Of a stretch of DNA of 64,000 nucleotides, positions 44,641 to 52,708 are shown in pieces. The notes beneath the pieces are model-generated. The model did no database searches and was not told the DNA's origin. It saw nothing but the letters and a program-made list of their open reading frames with translations. A program made the position numbers and the translations under genes. Source of the stretch: Candidatus Aalborgicola defluviihabitans (GTDB lineage: Bacteria > Pseudomonadota > Gammaproteobacteria > Burkholderiales > Burkholderiaceae_C); the NCBI GenBank assembly GCA_016705575.1, contig JADIXX010000004.1, positions 62,001 to 126,000 of the forward strand, in the 5' to 3' direction. Position 1 is the first letter of the stretch. Every line of letters starts with the position of its first letter.

Positions 44641-47388
44641 TCAGGCTGGAACTGCCGCAGTCATGCGTCTGACGCTGACGCGCACGATGTCCGCACCAGA
44701 GCCGGTAGCATCGGTCAGTTCGAGCGACATCGGCGTAATAGCGTTCATGGTGGGCGCCTTAATTTTGGTCGCGTAAGGCGTTGCCCAATGGCCAAACTGA
44801 CCCACAATGACCAAGGTGTCGGGTCGGATGCCCTGCGCTACGATGGCCGCGCCTTGGGTACTCCCAAGCACAGAAGTGATCTCCAACATATCGCCATCGT
44901 CAACACCGAGTCGGGCCGCAGCAGCCGTATTGATCATGATGCCACCGTGGCCCCTTACATTGCGCGAGAGCTCATCCATGAGTTGAATATCGACATTGCC
45001 ACCTGCGTGATATTGCATACTTTTGGTAGCGATCAGCCAAAACGGAAAATCCTCTGGCTTTTGACCCTTGCGCACCAGCTCCCGCTCCCACAGCTCCGGA
45101 AAATCGTGCCAAACCGGTAGTGCCTGGTATTCCCCGAGTTGCTCGTCCCACCATCCAACATCGCCTTCATGCAACCGATTACCGAGCTCGCGCCCTGCGC
45201 GCATTAGACGCTCCTGATAGGGTAGTTCGAAGCGCAAATTGTTCTTTTTGATTGTCGGATATAGATACCACCCAGCCTTCGGATACGGTCGAGTCATAAA
45301 CCCGTTGGTCTTGAACCAATCAAGACCATGAACCTCTTCTCCCTTCGTCAGGTCATGGCTGGCAGCATGGCACACTGCATTCCAGATGGAGTCGACAGAA
45401 TGAACAACCGCAGGGTCGACCGAAAAATCTCGATCTTCAGTACGCAGCGGCACACCACAGGCGCCACTATTGATTGCCTTGTTGTACGCTTCGAGCAGGT
45501 TGGTGCGCTGAGCCAATTCTGTTGCTATCCACGTAAAGTCGCGCGCTTCGCCCTGTGGAGCCACCGCAGGTTGCCGCAGTATGTAACCTTGATGCTGCCA
45601 GTACTGCTCCATGAACTTGGTCTTGCCGAGACGTATCAACTGCGTGCTCTCCAGGTCACTGGCCTCTGGCAACAAGATGTCGGCCATGTGGTTGGTCTCA
45701 TCTGGTGTGTAGACAAAACACACAGTGAACGGAAACGTTGCAATCGTCGCAGCTACAGAATCAGTATCCCAAAACGAAATCGCCGGATTGGTCCTATAAG
45801 CAAACCAGATCTCTGGCTTGCTCGGTGTATGCCAATTGGGTGGGACCTCTTTCTGAAACATCCATGCCAAGTGCGTCGGACCCAACGCCTGGCTCCACGG
45901 CCCATTGTTGCCAACGATAGGCACCAGCGTGCGGTGTGCATTGCGTCCACTGGGTTTCTTAAGCCAAGTCTCTTTCCCGGTCGGGTTCAGCTTGTTCAGC
46001 ATGAAGCCGTCCGGACCAGGGGCCACACTTTGGTGTCTATCGTCGTGGGGCTTATTCAAGCGAACGGTGGTACCCAGCGTGCCGCCGGGAACCTCAAGTG
46101 CACCAACCAGTACAGCCAGCATCGTTCGCGACCAGCAACATTCATAGGCGCCCCAACCATTGTTGACGGTTTTCCCTAACGTCACCGCGACGGGTCGATA
46201 AGGCAGCAACTCGCCATCCACCTCCACGGTCTGACCAACGCAGGCTTGATCAAGAAACTCGTTGGCAATACGTCGAATGGTTGATGCGGGTACATCACAA
46301 ATTGCGGCTGCCCACTCAGGGCTGTACTTGTGCATGTGAGAAACCAGCATGAAAAATGAGGTCTCCGCAGAACAGTCTGTGTGTCGCCAGCGCTCTTCAT
46401 CGACCCCAATCTCGATTGCATGCGCCACCACCACCCGCCCCTCCAACATAGGTTCAATGCCTGGCGTATCGTGAGGCACGGCCGCATTGCGGCTACTGTC
46501 CCATATCAAAGGTTTGAGACTGTCTGGGTCCCGCATGAAGTAGCCGTGAGGACCAACCAGATAAGGAGACGACGTAGTGTCACGTAAAAAGACAAGATCA
46601 AGACGCTCGCGTGGGTTCTCGTGCACCAGTATGTGAATCATGGCAAACATGAACGCTGGATCGGTCTTGGGTTTGATCGGCACCCATTCAGCCGAAGCCC
46701 CGGCTGTAATTGACAAATGCGGTTCAATCTGAACCCGTTGCGCGCCACGGACCCGCGCGGACGCATGGCGCGCCGCTGCGCATGGGCCGCCAGTGATTTC
46801 AACATTGGCGCCAAAAGACACAATGTAATTAGCGTTAGGCGTATCGGCTGATACGGTGAAAGCGCGGTGCCAATACTCTCCGTAGAGGTGCTCCGAGTGC
46901 ACACACTTGACGCCTTGACCGGAGCCGAAGCTGTAGTCGATCATGCCCCAGGCCGACAAATAGGCTGGGAACGCGCCCATATAGCTAGCGGGCGTGCCAC
47001 CATGACCAAAAGTGGCCGCCACGCGCGGCAGGCCTACTTCATCGATTAACCCACGGGCGCGAATATCGTTGAGCTTGGCCGCAACCAGATCAAGTGCCTC
47101 ATCCCAACTAATGGGAACAAAACCAGGATCTTCGTTCCTCCCCTTGTTCGGGTTGGTGCGCTTCATCGGTGTCAGGATTCGGCTGGGGTTGTAGGTCTTC
47201 TGGATCAACCCATAGGCTTTTACACAGGGTTTCCCGTCAGCCGGGTGCATTCCAACACCAGAAAAATTGGGTCCAATTTCAGTGGCGACGCCGTCCGTCA
47301 CCTTTACCGACAGAAGATCGGGGCCCGAAACACAGTTGTAGCAGTAAGTAGGAACTTGTCGGGTTCCAGAAGGCACCGTGCTGGTCAT
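44641..47388 (-). CDS. padB: Molybdopterin (bis-MGD) oxidoreductase, probable phenylacetyl-CoA:acceptor oxidoreductase catalytic subunit (PadB-like)
   Basis: 915 residues, DMSO reductase superfamily. N-terminal iron-sulfur motif C16-x2-C19 with C55 in GKPCVKA; the third Cys of the usual pattern is absent. Then PISWDEALDLVAAKL, GSGQGVKCVHSEHLYG (C162 candidate Mo ligand), WLIATKSMQYHAG, and a C-terminal molybdopterin-binding domain (ADILLPEASDLES; AARLGVDDGDMLEI). No Tat leader, so cytoplasmic side. PadB oxidises phenylacetyl-CoA to phenylglyoxylate anaerobically. The assignment rests on the neighbours paaK and fdhD, TGCA control and PadC/PadD-like genes at 62-63.6 kb; another substrate is possible. 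Confidence 0.7.
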   Translation of the reverse strand: MTSTVPSGTRQVPTYCYNCVSGPDLLSVKVTDGVATEIGPNFSGVGMHPADGKPCVKAYGLIQKTYNPSRILTPMKRTNPNKGRNEDPGFVPISWDEALDLVAAKLNDIRARGLIDEVGLPRVAATFGHGGTPASYMGAFPAYLSAWGMIDYSFGSGQGVKCVHSEHLYGEYWHRAFTVSADTPNANYIVSFGANVEITGGPCAAARHASARVRGAQRVQIEPHLSITAGASAEWVPIKPKTDPAFMFAMIHILVHENPRERLDLVFLRDTTSSPYLVGPHGYFMRDPDSLKPLIWDSSRNAAVPHDTPGIEPMLEGRVVVAHAIEIGVDEERWRHTDCSAETSFFMLVSHMHKYSPEWAAAICDVPASTIRRIANEFLDQACVGQTVEVDGELLPYRPVAVTLGKTVNNGWGAYECCWSRTMLAVLVGALEVPGGTLGTTVRLNKPHDDRHQSVAPGPDGFMLNKLNPTGKETWLKKPSGRNAHRTLVPIVGNNGPWSQALGPTHLAWMFQKEVPPNWHTPSKPEIWFAYRTNPAISFWDTDSVAATIATFPFTVCFVYTPDETNHMADILLPEASDLESTQLIRLGKTKFMEQYWQHQGYILRQPAVAPQGEARDFTWIATELAQRTNLLEAYNKAINSGACGVPLRTEDRDFSVDPAVVHSVDSIWNAVCHAASHDLTKGEEVHGLDWFKTNGFMTRPYPKAGWYLYPTIKKNNLRFELPYQERLMRAGRELGNRLHEGDVGWWDEQLGEYQALPVWHDFPELWERELVRKGQKPEDFPFWLIATKSMQYHAGGNVDIQLMDELSRNVRGHGGIMINTAAAARLGVDDGDMLEITSVLGSTQGAAIVAQGIRPDTLVIVGQFGHWATPYATKIKAPTMNAITPMSLELTDATGSGADIVRVSVRRMTAAVPA

Positions 47389-47420
47389 GAAAACTCCTTC
47401 GATAGGGTTTTATGGATTTA

Positions 47421-47440
47421 TGCACTCACAATATAATGCA
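47421..47440 (-). promoter_or_regulatory. TGCATTAT site upstream of the padB-like gene
   Basis: On the minus strand TGCATTAT (47440-47433) is followed by ATTGTGAG and TGCA (47424-47421), 33 bp before the start codon. The octamer probably overlaps the promoter -10 region. It is the same motif as before boxC, the ligase and paaK. Confidence 0.5.
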
Positions 47441-47480
47441 ATATTTCCGTATGGTACACAAAATATGTATCATGTCAGCA

Positions 47481-48218
47481 CTATTTGTTTTGTTTTTTTG
47501 CAAACCCCAGATATGCCTCAATGACTTTCGGATTTTTTGCCAGTTCGGCTGCAGCACCTTCCAGCACGATCTCGCCAGTTTCCAACACGTAACCGTAATC
47601 TGCCAATTGCAAAGCCGCACGGGCATTTTGCTCAATGAGCAAAGTGGCGACGCCGGTCTCACGCAATCGATCGATGATGTGAAATAGGTCTTTGACGATT
47701 TTCGGTGCCAGTCCGAGACTCGGCTCGTCCAGCATCAGCAGCTTGGGTTTGGCCATCAAGGCTCTACCCACCGCCAGCATTTGCCGTTCGCCCCCAGAAA
47801 GCGTCGCCGCATCCTGTTTCCTGCGTTCCAGCAACCGCGGGAACAACTGAAATACGTAATCCATCTGATCGGCATAACCAGGAGCACGTGTTCGGTAGCG
47901 GGGATAGCTGCCCAGCAACAAATTGTCTGCCACGCTCATGCTCCCAAACAACTCCCGCGTTTCCGGCACCAGGCTCATTCCCCATGCGACACGACGTTCG
48001 ATGGCAAGGTCGCCCATATTTTGACCCTGAAATACCACTTCGCCACGCCCTGGCAGGCAACCCATGATCGCATTGAGCATGGTGGACTTACCCGCGCCAT
48101 TGGGACCGATAACGGTAACGATCTGGCCAGATTGAACGCGGATGCTCGCACCATGCAGTGCCTCAACTTTGCCGTAACCCACACGCAGATCACGGACTTC
48201 AAGAATGGGATTACTCAT
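47481..48218 (-). CDS. ABC transporter ATP-binding protein, LivF type (second importer)
   Basis: 245 residues. Walker A GPNGAGKSTMLNAIMG, GMSLVPETRELFGSMSV, signature LSGGERQMLAVGRAL, Walker B LLMLDEPSLGLAP. ATG 48218 overlaps the preceding gene by 8 bp; GTG 48227 is an alternative. Last gene of the second aromatic-type importer (binding protein, LivH, LivM-LivG fusion, LivF), oriented toward padB but followed by the padB promoter region. Confidence 0.9.
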   Translation of the reverse strand: MSNPILEVRDLRVGYGKVEALHGASIRVQSGQIVTVIGPNGAGKSTMLNAIMGCLPGRGEVVFQGQNMGDLAIERRVAWGMSLVPETRELFGSMSVADNLLLGSYPRYRTRAPGYADQMDYVFQLFPRLLERRKQDAATLSGGERQMLAVGRALMAKPKLLMLDEPSLGLAPKIVKDLFHIIDRLRETGVATLLIEQNARAALQLADYGYVLETGEIVLEGAAAELAKNPKVIEAYLGFAKKQNK

Positions 48219-49974
48219 CGATTCCACCCAGGTAGGCTTCTAGCACTGCGGGATTTTGCTGAATTTCCGCCGGTAAACCTTCAGCAATTTTGGAGCCAAA
48301 TTCCATCACCACCAAGCGGTCTGTCAGGTTCATCACAAAGTCCATGTCGTGCTCAACGATCAAAATACTCATCCCTTCCGCCTTGAGCTTTTTAAGCAAC
48401 TCAGCCAACGCAAGTTTTTCCTGGTACCGCAAGCCAGCCGCTGGCTCGTCTAGCAGGAGCAATAACGGATCACAACACAGTGCCCGCGCGATCTCCAGAA
48501 TGCGTTGTTGTCCGAGTGCGAGGCTACCGGCCTCCTCGTACATGCAGTCCTTTAGTCCGACACGCTGCAACTGCCGTGCAGCCTCATGCAGCAGCGCTGC
48601 CTCCTCCTCTTGATTAGCGCACACGATACTGCGTGCAACGCCAGCGTGTCCGCGCAGATGCGCACCAATAGCAACGTTCTCAAGCACAGTCATGGTTGGC
48701 AGCAACTTCACATGTTGAAAGGTGCGGGCTATGCCTCGGTTGGCAATCTCACGCGACTGAAGTTTGTCGATGGGTTCGTTGCGAAACAGAATTTCGCCAG
48801 AGGTCGCTGGCAGCACGCCTGTTACCAAATTGAACATGGTTGATTTGCCGGCACCGTTTGGCCCGATCAGGCCCATGATTTCGCCAGTCTTGACGATAAA
48901 GGAAAGGTCCTTTAATGCAATCAGTCCGCCGAATTGCTTGCGCGCATTTTTGACTTCAAGAATGGTTGTGCCAACAGTCGGCTTTTCACGTGCGGGAAGT
49001 TCGGCTGCCTGATTCGGAGCTGTTACGGATCGCGCCTGCGGGAAAATACGTCTTATAAATGGCCATAGCCCATCAGGCGCGTGTTGCAGCAACACAATCA
49101 GCAAGATTCCAAACACGATCATTTCGTAGTTTCCTGAGCCACCAATCAGCGCCGGCAGTATCCCCTGCAATTGGTCTTTCAGGATGGTCAGTAGCGATGC
49201 CCCAAGGATGGCCCCCCAAATATGGCCGGCGCCACCAATGACAGCCATGAATAGGTACTCAATACCGATATTGAGACTAAACGGACTGGGGTTAACGGAG
49301 CGCTGTAGGTGGGCGTACAGCCAGCCGGAAATCCCCGCAAGTACGGCAGCATAGACAAACACCACCGTCTTCATCCACGCCGTATTCACACCCATGGACT
49401 CTGCCATGACGCCGCCGCCTTTGAGGGCACGAATGGCGCGCCCAGGACGCGAGTTCAGCAGGTTGCGCGATGTAATGATCGCAACTATGACGACGATCCA
49501 TATCAGGTAGTACATCTGGCGACCACCAGAAAGCGCTGTTCCGAACAAATGGATCGGCACGATGCCGCTAATGCCGTCGTACTTACCCAGGGATTCGAGA
49601 TTGCCGAATAGGTAGTAGATCGACAAGGCCCAAGCAATCGTTCCGAGTGGCAGATAGTGCCCTGAAAGCGGCATCGTGATCGCGCCCAGCGCAAAAGCTG
49701 CCGATGCAGTGAGCGCTACGCCGATCAATAACGTAATCCATGGATCCAGTCCATAGGCGGTTGTCAAATATGCCGTTGTGTAAGACCCTATCCCCACAAA
49801 TGCCGCCTGACCAAAAGACGTCAAGCCGGCCACGCCTGTCAGCAACACCAGTCCGATGGCTACCAAGCTATAAAGGCCGATATAGTTGGCCAGGGTAATC
49901 CAGTACTCTGGTGACGGCCCTACTGGCAGGAAGAGAACCAGTGCAATGAACAAAAGGAATGCAAAATGTTTCAT
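48211..49974 (-). CDS. Fused LivM-type permease and LivG-type ATPase
   Basis: 587 residues in one frame. Residues 1 to about 320 are a LivM permease (NYIGLYSLVAIGLVLLTGVAGLTSFGQAAFVG; RAIRALKGGGVMAESMGVN). After a short linker (about 320-345, ELPAREKPTVG) comes a complete LivG ATPase: ARKQFGGLIALKDLSF, Walker A GPNGAGKSTMFNLVTG, GIARTFQHVKLLPTM, LALGQQRILEIARAL, Walker B LLLLDEPAAGL, VEHDMDFVM. Such fusions occur in some aromatic/amide importers. Start ATG 49974; the longer frame overlaps livH. Confidence 0.9.
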   Translation of the reverse strand: MKHFAFLLFIALVLFLPVGPSPEYWITLANYIGLYSLVAIGLVLLTGVAGLTSFGQAAFVGIGSYTTAYLTTAYGLDPWITLLIGVALTASAAFALGAITMPLSGHYLPLGTIAWALSIYYLFGNLESLGKYDGISGIVPIHLFGTALSGGRQMYYLIWIVVIVAIITSRNLLNSRPGRAIRALKGGGVMAESMGVNTAWMKTVVFVYAAVLAGISGWLYAHLQRSVNPSPFSLNIGIEYLFMAVIGGAGHIWGAILGASLLTILKDQLQGILPALIGGSGNYEMIVFGILLIVLLQHAPDGLWPFIRRIFPQARSVTAPNQAAELPAREKPTVGTTILEVKNARKQFGGLIALKDLSFIVKTGEIMGLIGPNGAGKSTMFNLVTGVLPATSGEILFRNEPIDKLQSREIANRGIARTFQHVKLLPTMTVLENVAIGAHLRGHAGVARSIVCANQEEEAALLHEAARQLQRVGLKDCMYEEAGSLALGQQRILEIARALCCDPLLLLLDEPAAGLRYQEKLALAELLKKLKAEGMSILIVEHDMDFVMNLTDRLVVMEFGSKIAEGLPAEIQQNPAVLEAYLGGIDE

Positions 49975-49979
49975 GACAA

Positions 49980-51038
49980 CTACTCTTCGTCCGTATGGCT
50001 GGAGGTGAACGACAGCCACAGCAGCACTGGAATGACCAATGTGAAGACAATCACTTCCTTGAAGGCGCTGGCCCAGAAGGATGAAAACGATTCCAACAAC
50101 CCCACAGCGATCGCTCCAACCGCCGCAGCCGGATAACTTGCGAGCGCTCCGATGACGGCTGCGACAAATCCTTTGAGTCCGATCAGAAATCCGGAGTCAT
50201 AGTAGATGGTTGTTACCGGCGCAATCATGATTCCAGAAATAGCACCCATGCCGGCAGCCAATGTGAAGGCCAATCGCCCTGCCTGCACAGTGCCGATTCC
50301 CATGAGCTGGGCACCCACACGGTTGATCGCGGTGGCGCGCAAGGACTTGCCGGGAAGTGTGTGCCCAAAGAACACATACAAAGCACCCATCAAGAGCAAC
50401 GACACCAGAACGATGGTTATGCTTTGGCCGGTAATGGTAACGCCACCCAATTGAAATTGAGCATCGGAAAACGGTGCGGTTCGTGAACCTTCTGCCCCGA
50501 ACATGACCAGACCAATGCCGACCAGCGCAAAGTGCACTGCGACCGAAACAATCAACAGAACTAGGACGCTTGCATGTGCCAGTGGCTGATAGACCACGCG
50601 ATACAGCAGTGGCCCCATTGGCACGACAATCGCAAGCGTCAATCCAAGCTGAATGAACATAGGCAAATCGGCACCGATTACCGATTTTGCGATAGCGTAC
50701 ATGATGATCGGCAGCAGTAAATATTTGCCCGCGCAGAGTATCAACGTCCAGGGTAATGCACCCACACGTCTGGTTGCAAAATATCGCTTCCCAGCCTCGA
50801 TCAATTCCATGATGAATGCGACAACTCCCAGAGCAACCAGTAGAGTTGCTGCTGATGCGAATTTGCCGCTTTGCAGCGCAGCCATCGTTAGCGCACCGTA
50901 GGCGACGAACTCACCCTGCGGTATAAAAATGACCCGTGTTACAGAGAACAGCAGTACGGTTGCGAGCGCCAGCAACGCATAAATGGCGCCTGTCGAAATG
51001 CCATCTTGCGCAAGAATGGCAGCGATTGAAAAATCCAT
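49980..51038 (-). CDS. ABC transporter permease, LivH type (second importer)
   Basis: 352 residues, longer than the usual ~290. The N-terminal GISTGAIYALLALATVLLFSVTRVIFIPQGEFVAYGAL is typical. An extra segment of about 60 residues (LIEAGKRYFATRRVGALPWTLILCAGKYLLLPIIM) sits before the core, a variant seen in fused or aromatic-type systems. Start ATG 51038 (MDFSIAAILAQDG); GAGGACGTC precedes. It stops 5 bp before the fused permease-ATPase gene. Confidence 0.88.
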   Translation of the reverse strand: MDFSIAAILAQDGISTGAIYALLALATVLLFSVTRVIFIPQGEFVAYGALTMAALQSGKFASAATLLVALGVVAFIMELIEAGKRYFATRRVGALPWTLILCAGKYLLLPIIMYAIAKSVIGADLPMFIQLGLTLAIVVPMGPLLYRVVYQPLAHASVLVLLIVSVAVHFALVGIGLVMFGAEGSRTAPFSDAQFQLGGVTITGQSITIVLVSLLLMGALYVFFGHTLPGKSLRATAINRVGAQLMGIGTVQAGRLAFTLAAGMGAISGIMIAPVTTIYYDSGFLIGLKGFVAAVIGALASYPAAAVGAIAVGLLESFSSFWASAFKEVIVFTLVIPVLLWLSFTSSHTDEE

Positions 51039-51149
51039 GACGTCCTCTTCTTGGTGCCGATCGGAACAAGCCGTTAGATGGCAACCGTGCATGTGTAACT
51101 TGCAAGCCAAAAAAACAGGGATAGTTGCCTATCCCTGCGGACGTCGCAA

Positions 51150-52319
51150 TTATTTTGCTTCGCCGACGTACTTCCATTTACCGTCGACTACTTGCACCAT
51201 GACGCGTGAACGCTGATCCAGGCCAAGGTGGTCGGTTGCGGTCATATTGATAATGCCGTGCGATGCGGCCAGGTCTTTGGTGTTTTCCAAGGCATCACGC
51301 AATGCTTGCTTGAATTCCTTTGTACCAGGCTGACCCTTTTTCAGCGCAGCAGGGACAGCATTTGCAAGGAGCAAACCGGCATCCCAGGCGTGCCCGCCAA
51401 ATGCGGAAACCGAGCCAGGTCCATATGCAGTTTCATAGGCTGTTTTGTAACGCATTGAAGATTTCTTGACAGGATTGCTTTCTGGCAACTGTTCCGCCAC
51501 CAGCAAAGGACCTGCTGGCAACAGAAGGCCTTCGCAATCTTTGCCGCAAACGCGCAGGAAATCATTATTGGCCACACCGTGAGTCTGGTATATCTTGCCT
51601 TTATAGCCACGCTCCACCAGCATTTTCTGCGGCAACGCGGCGGGTGTTCCAGAACCCGCAATTAAAACTGAATCTGGGTTGGCTGCCATGATTTTCAGCA
51701 CCTGCCCCGTGACTGACGTATCGGTGCGAGCAAAGCGTTCGTTGGCGACAAGTTTCAAGTTGCGTGCTTCGGCGAGCTTGGAAAATTCGCGGAACCAACC
51801 CTCGCCGTAAGCATCCGAAAAACCAATGAATGCTGTGGTCTTGAAACCAGAATCAACCATGTGCGACGTAATTGCCGTCGCCATTTGCGCGTCATTTTGA
51901 GGGGTCTTGAAGACCCAGTGGCGCTTTGCGTCCATTGGGCCCACGATTGCAGCGGACGCTGCCATAGAAATCATCGGCGTTTCTGACTCCGCTGCCACAT
52001 CCAGCATAGCCAACGAGTTTGGCGTTACGGTGGATCCAATGATTACATCGACCTTGTCTTCCGAGATCAATTTTCGGGTGTTCTTGACGGCAGTTGTCGT
52101 GTCGGATGCGTCGTCGAGCACGATGTATTCAACTGTCTTGCCGCCAATCTCTTTGGGCATGAGCCCAAACGTATTTTTCTCGGGAATTCCGAGAGATGCA
52201 GCCGGCCCGGTGGCACTCACCACTACCCCAACCTTGATCTGCGCCCATGCAGCACCGCTGCCTAGCAGCACTGCGACAGCGCTCACCTGAACCAATGTAT
52301 TGCCTATTGCTCGTTTCAT
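51150..52319 (-). CDS. ABC transporter substrate-binding protein (second importer)
   Basis: 389 residues. Sec signal peptide MKRAIGNTLVQVSAVAVLLG...AWAQ, mature IKVGVVVSATGPAASLGIPEKNTF, VLDDASDTTTAVKNTRKLI, IGSTVTPNSLAMLDVA and SAFGGHAWDAGLLLANAVP. The ligand is unknown; genomic position suggests an aromatic acid. It is divergent from the bzdV-type gene, with a TGCATTAT site in the shared 389-bp region. Confidence 0.85.
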   Translation of the reverse strand: MKRAIGNTLVQVSAVAVLLGSGAAWAQIKVGVVVSATGPAASLGIPEKNTFGLMPKEIGGKTVEYIVLDDASDTTTAVKNTRKLISEDKVDVIIGSTVTPNSLAMLDVAAESETPMISMAASAAIVGPMDAKRHWVFKTPQNDAQMATAITSHMVDSGFKTTAFIGFSDAYGEGWFREFSKLAEARNLKLVANERFARTDTSVTGQVLKIMAANPDSVLIAGSGTPAALPQKMLVERGYKGKIYQTHGVANNDFLRVCGKDCEGLLLPAGPLLVAEQLPESNPVKKSSMRYKTAYETAYGPGSVSAFGGHAWDAGLLLANAVPAALKKGQPGTKEFKQALRDALENTKDLAASHGIINMTATDHLGLDQRSRVMVQVVDGKWKYVGEAK

Positions 52320-52551
52320 GTGTTGTCTCCTGTGGGTTAACTACTCTGTATCTTCTTCTACCGCTGCTATTTCAACATCTCTTCACGCCATTCAGTCAGC
52401 ATGACGATCATGTTCACGGTCAGCAGCATCCCGTTACTCAATTTGCAGGCATCTGGTTTTGACAATTTTTCTGGTTTTGCTCTGCAAGCCGCAAGTGCGA
52501 CTGTAACGCAGCAGAGACTACCACCAAATCAACTGTCGGATCAAATCAATA

Positions 52552-52576
52552 TGCATTATATATCACTTTTTATGCA
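52552..52576. promoter_or_regulatory. TGCATTAT site between livK-like and bzdV-like genes
   Basis: TGCATTAT at 52552-52559 and TGCA at 52573, followed on the opposite strand by AGCATTAT (52584-52577), one mismatch. The A/T-rich stretch 52540-52620 probably holds both divergent promoters. The remainder of the 389-bp gap shows no gene. Confidence 0.5.
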
Positions 52577-52708
52577 AAATAATGCTTTTTCTTTTTATTA
52601 AAATGTACTATGATTCATTTTTCAGAAATCCCGAGACACCAATCGGTGCAATGAGTGCCGTGCGTTGAACCGAGACTAAATAAGTAACCAACGAGGCTAA
52701 GGAACAAA

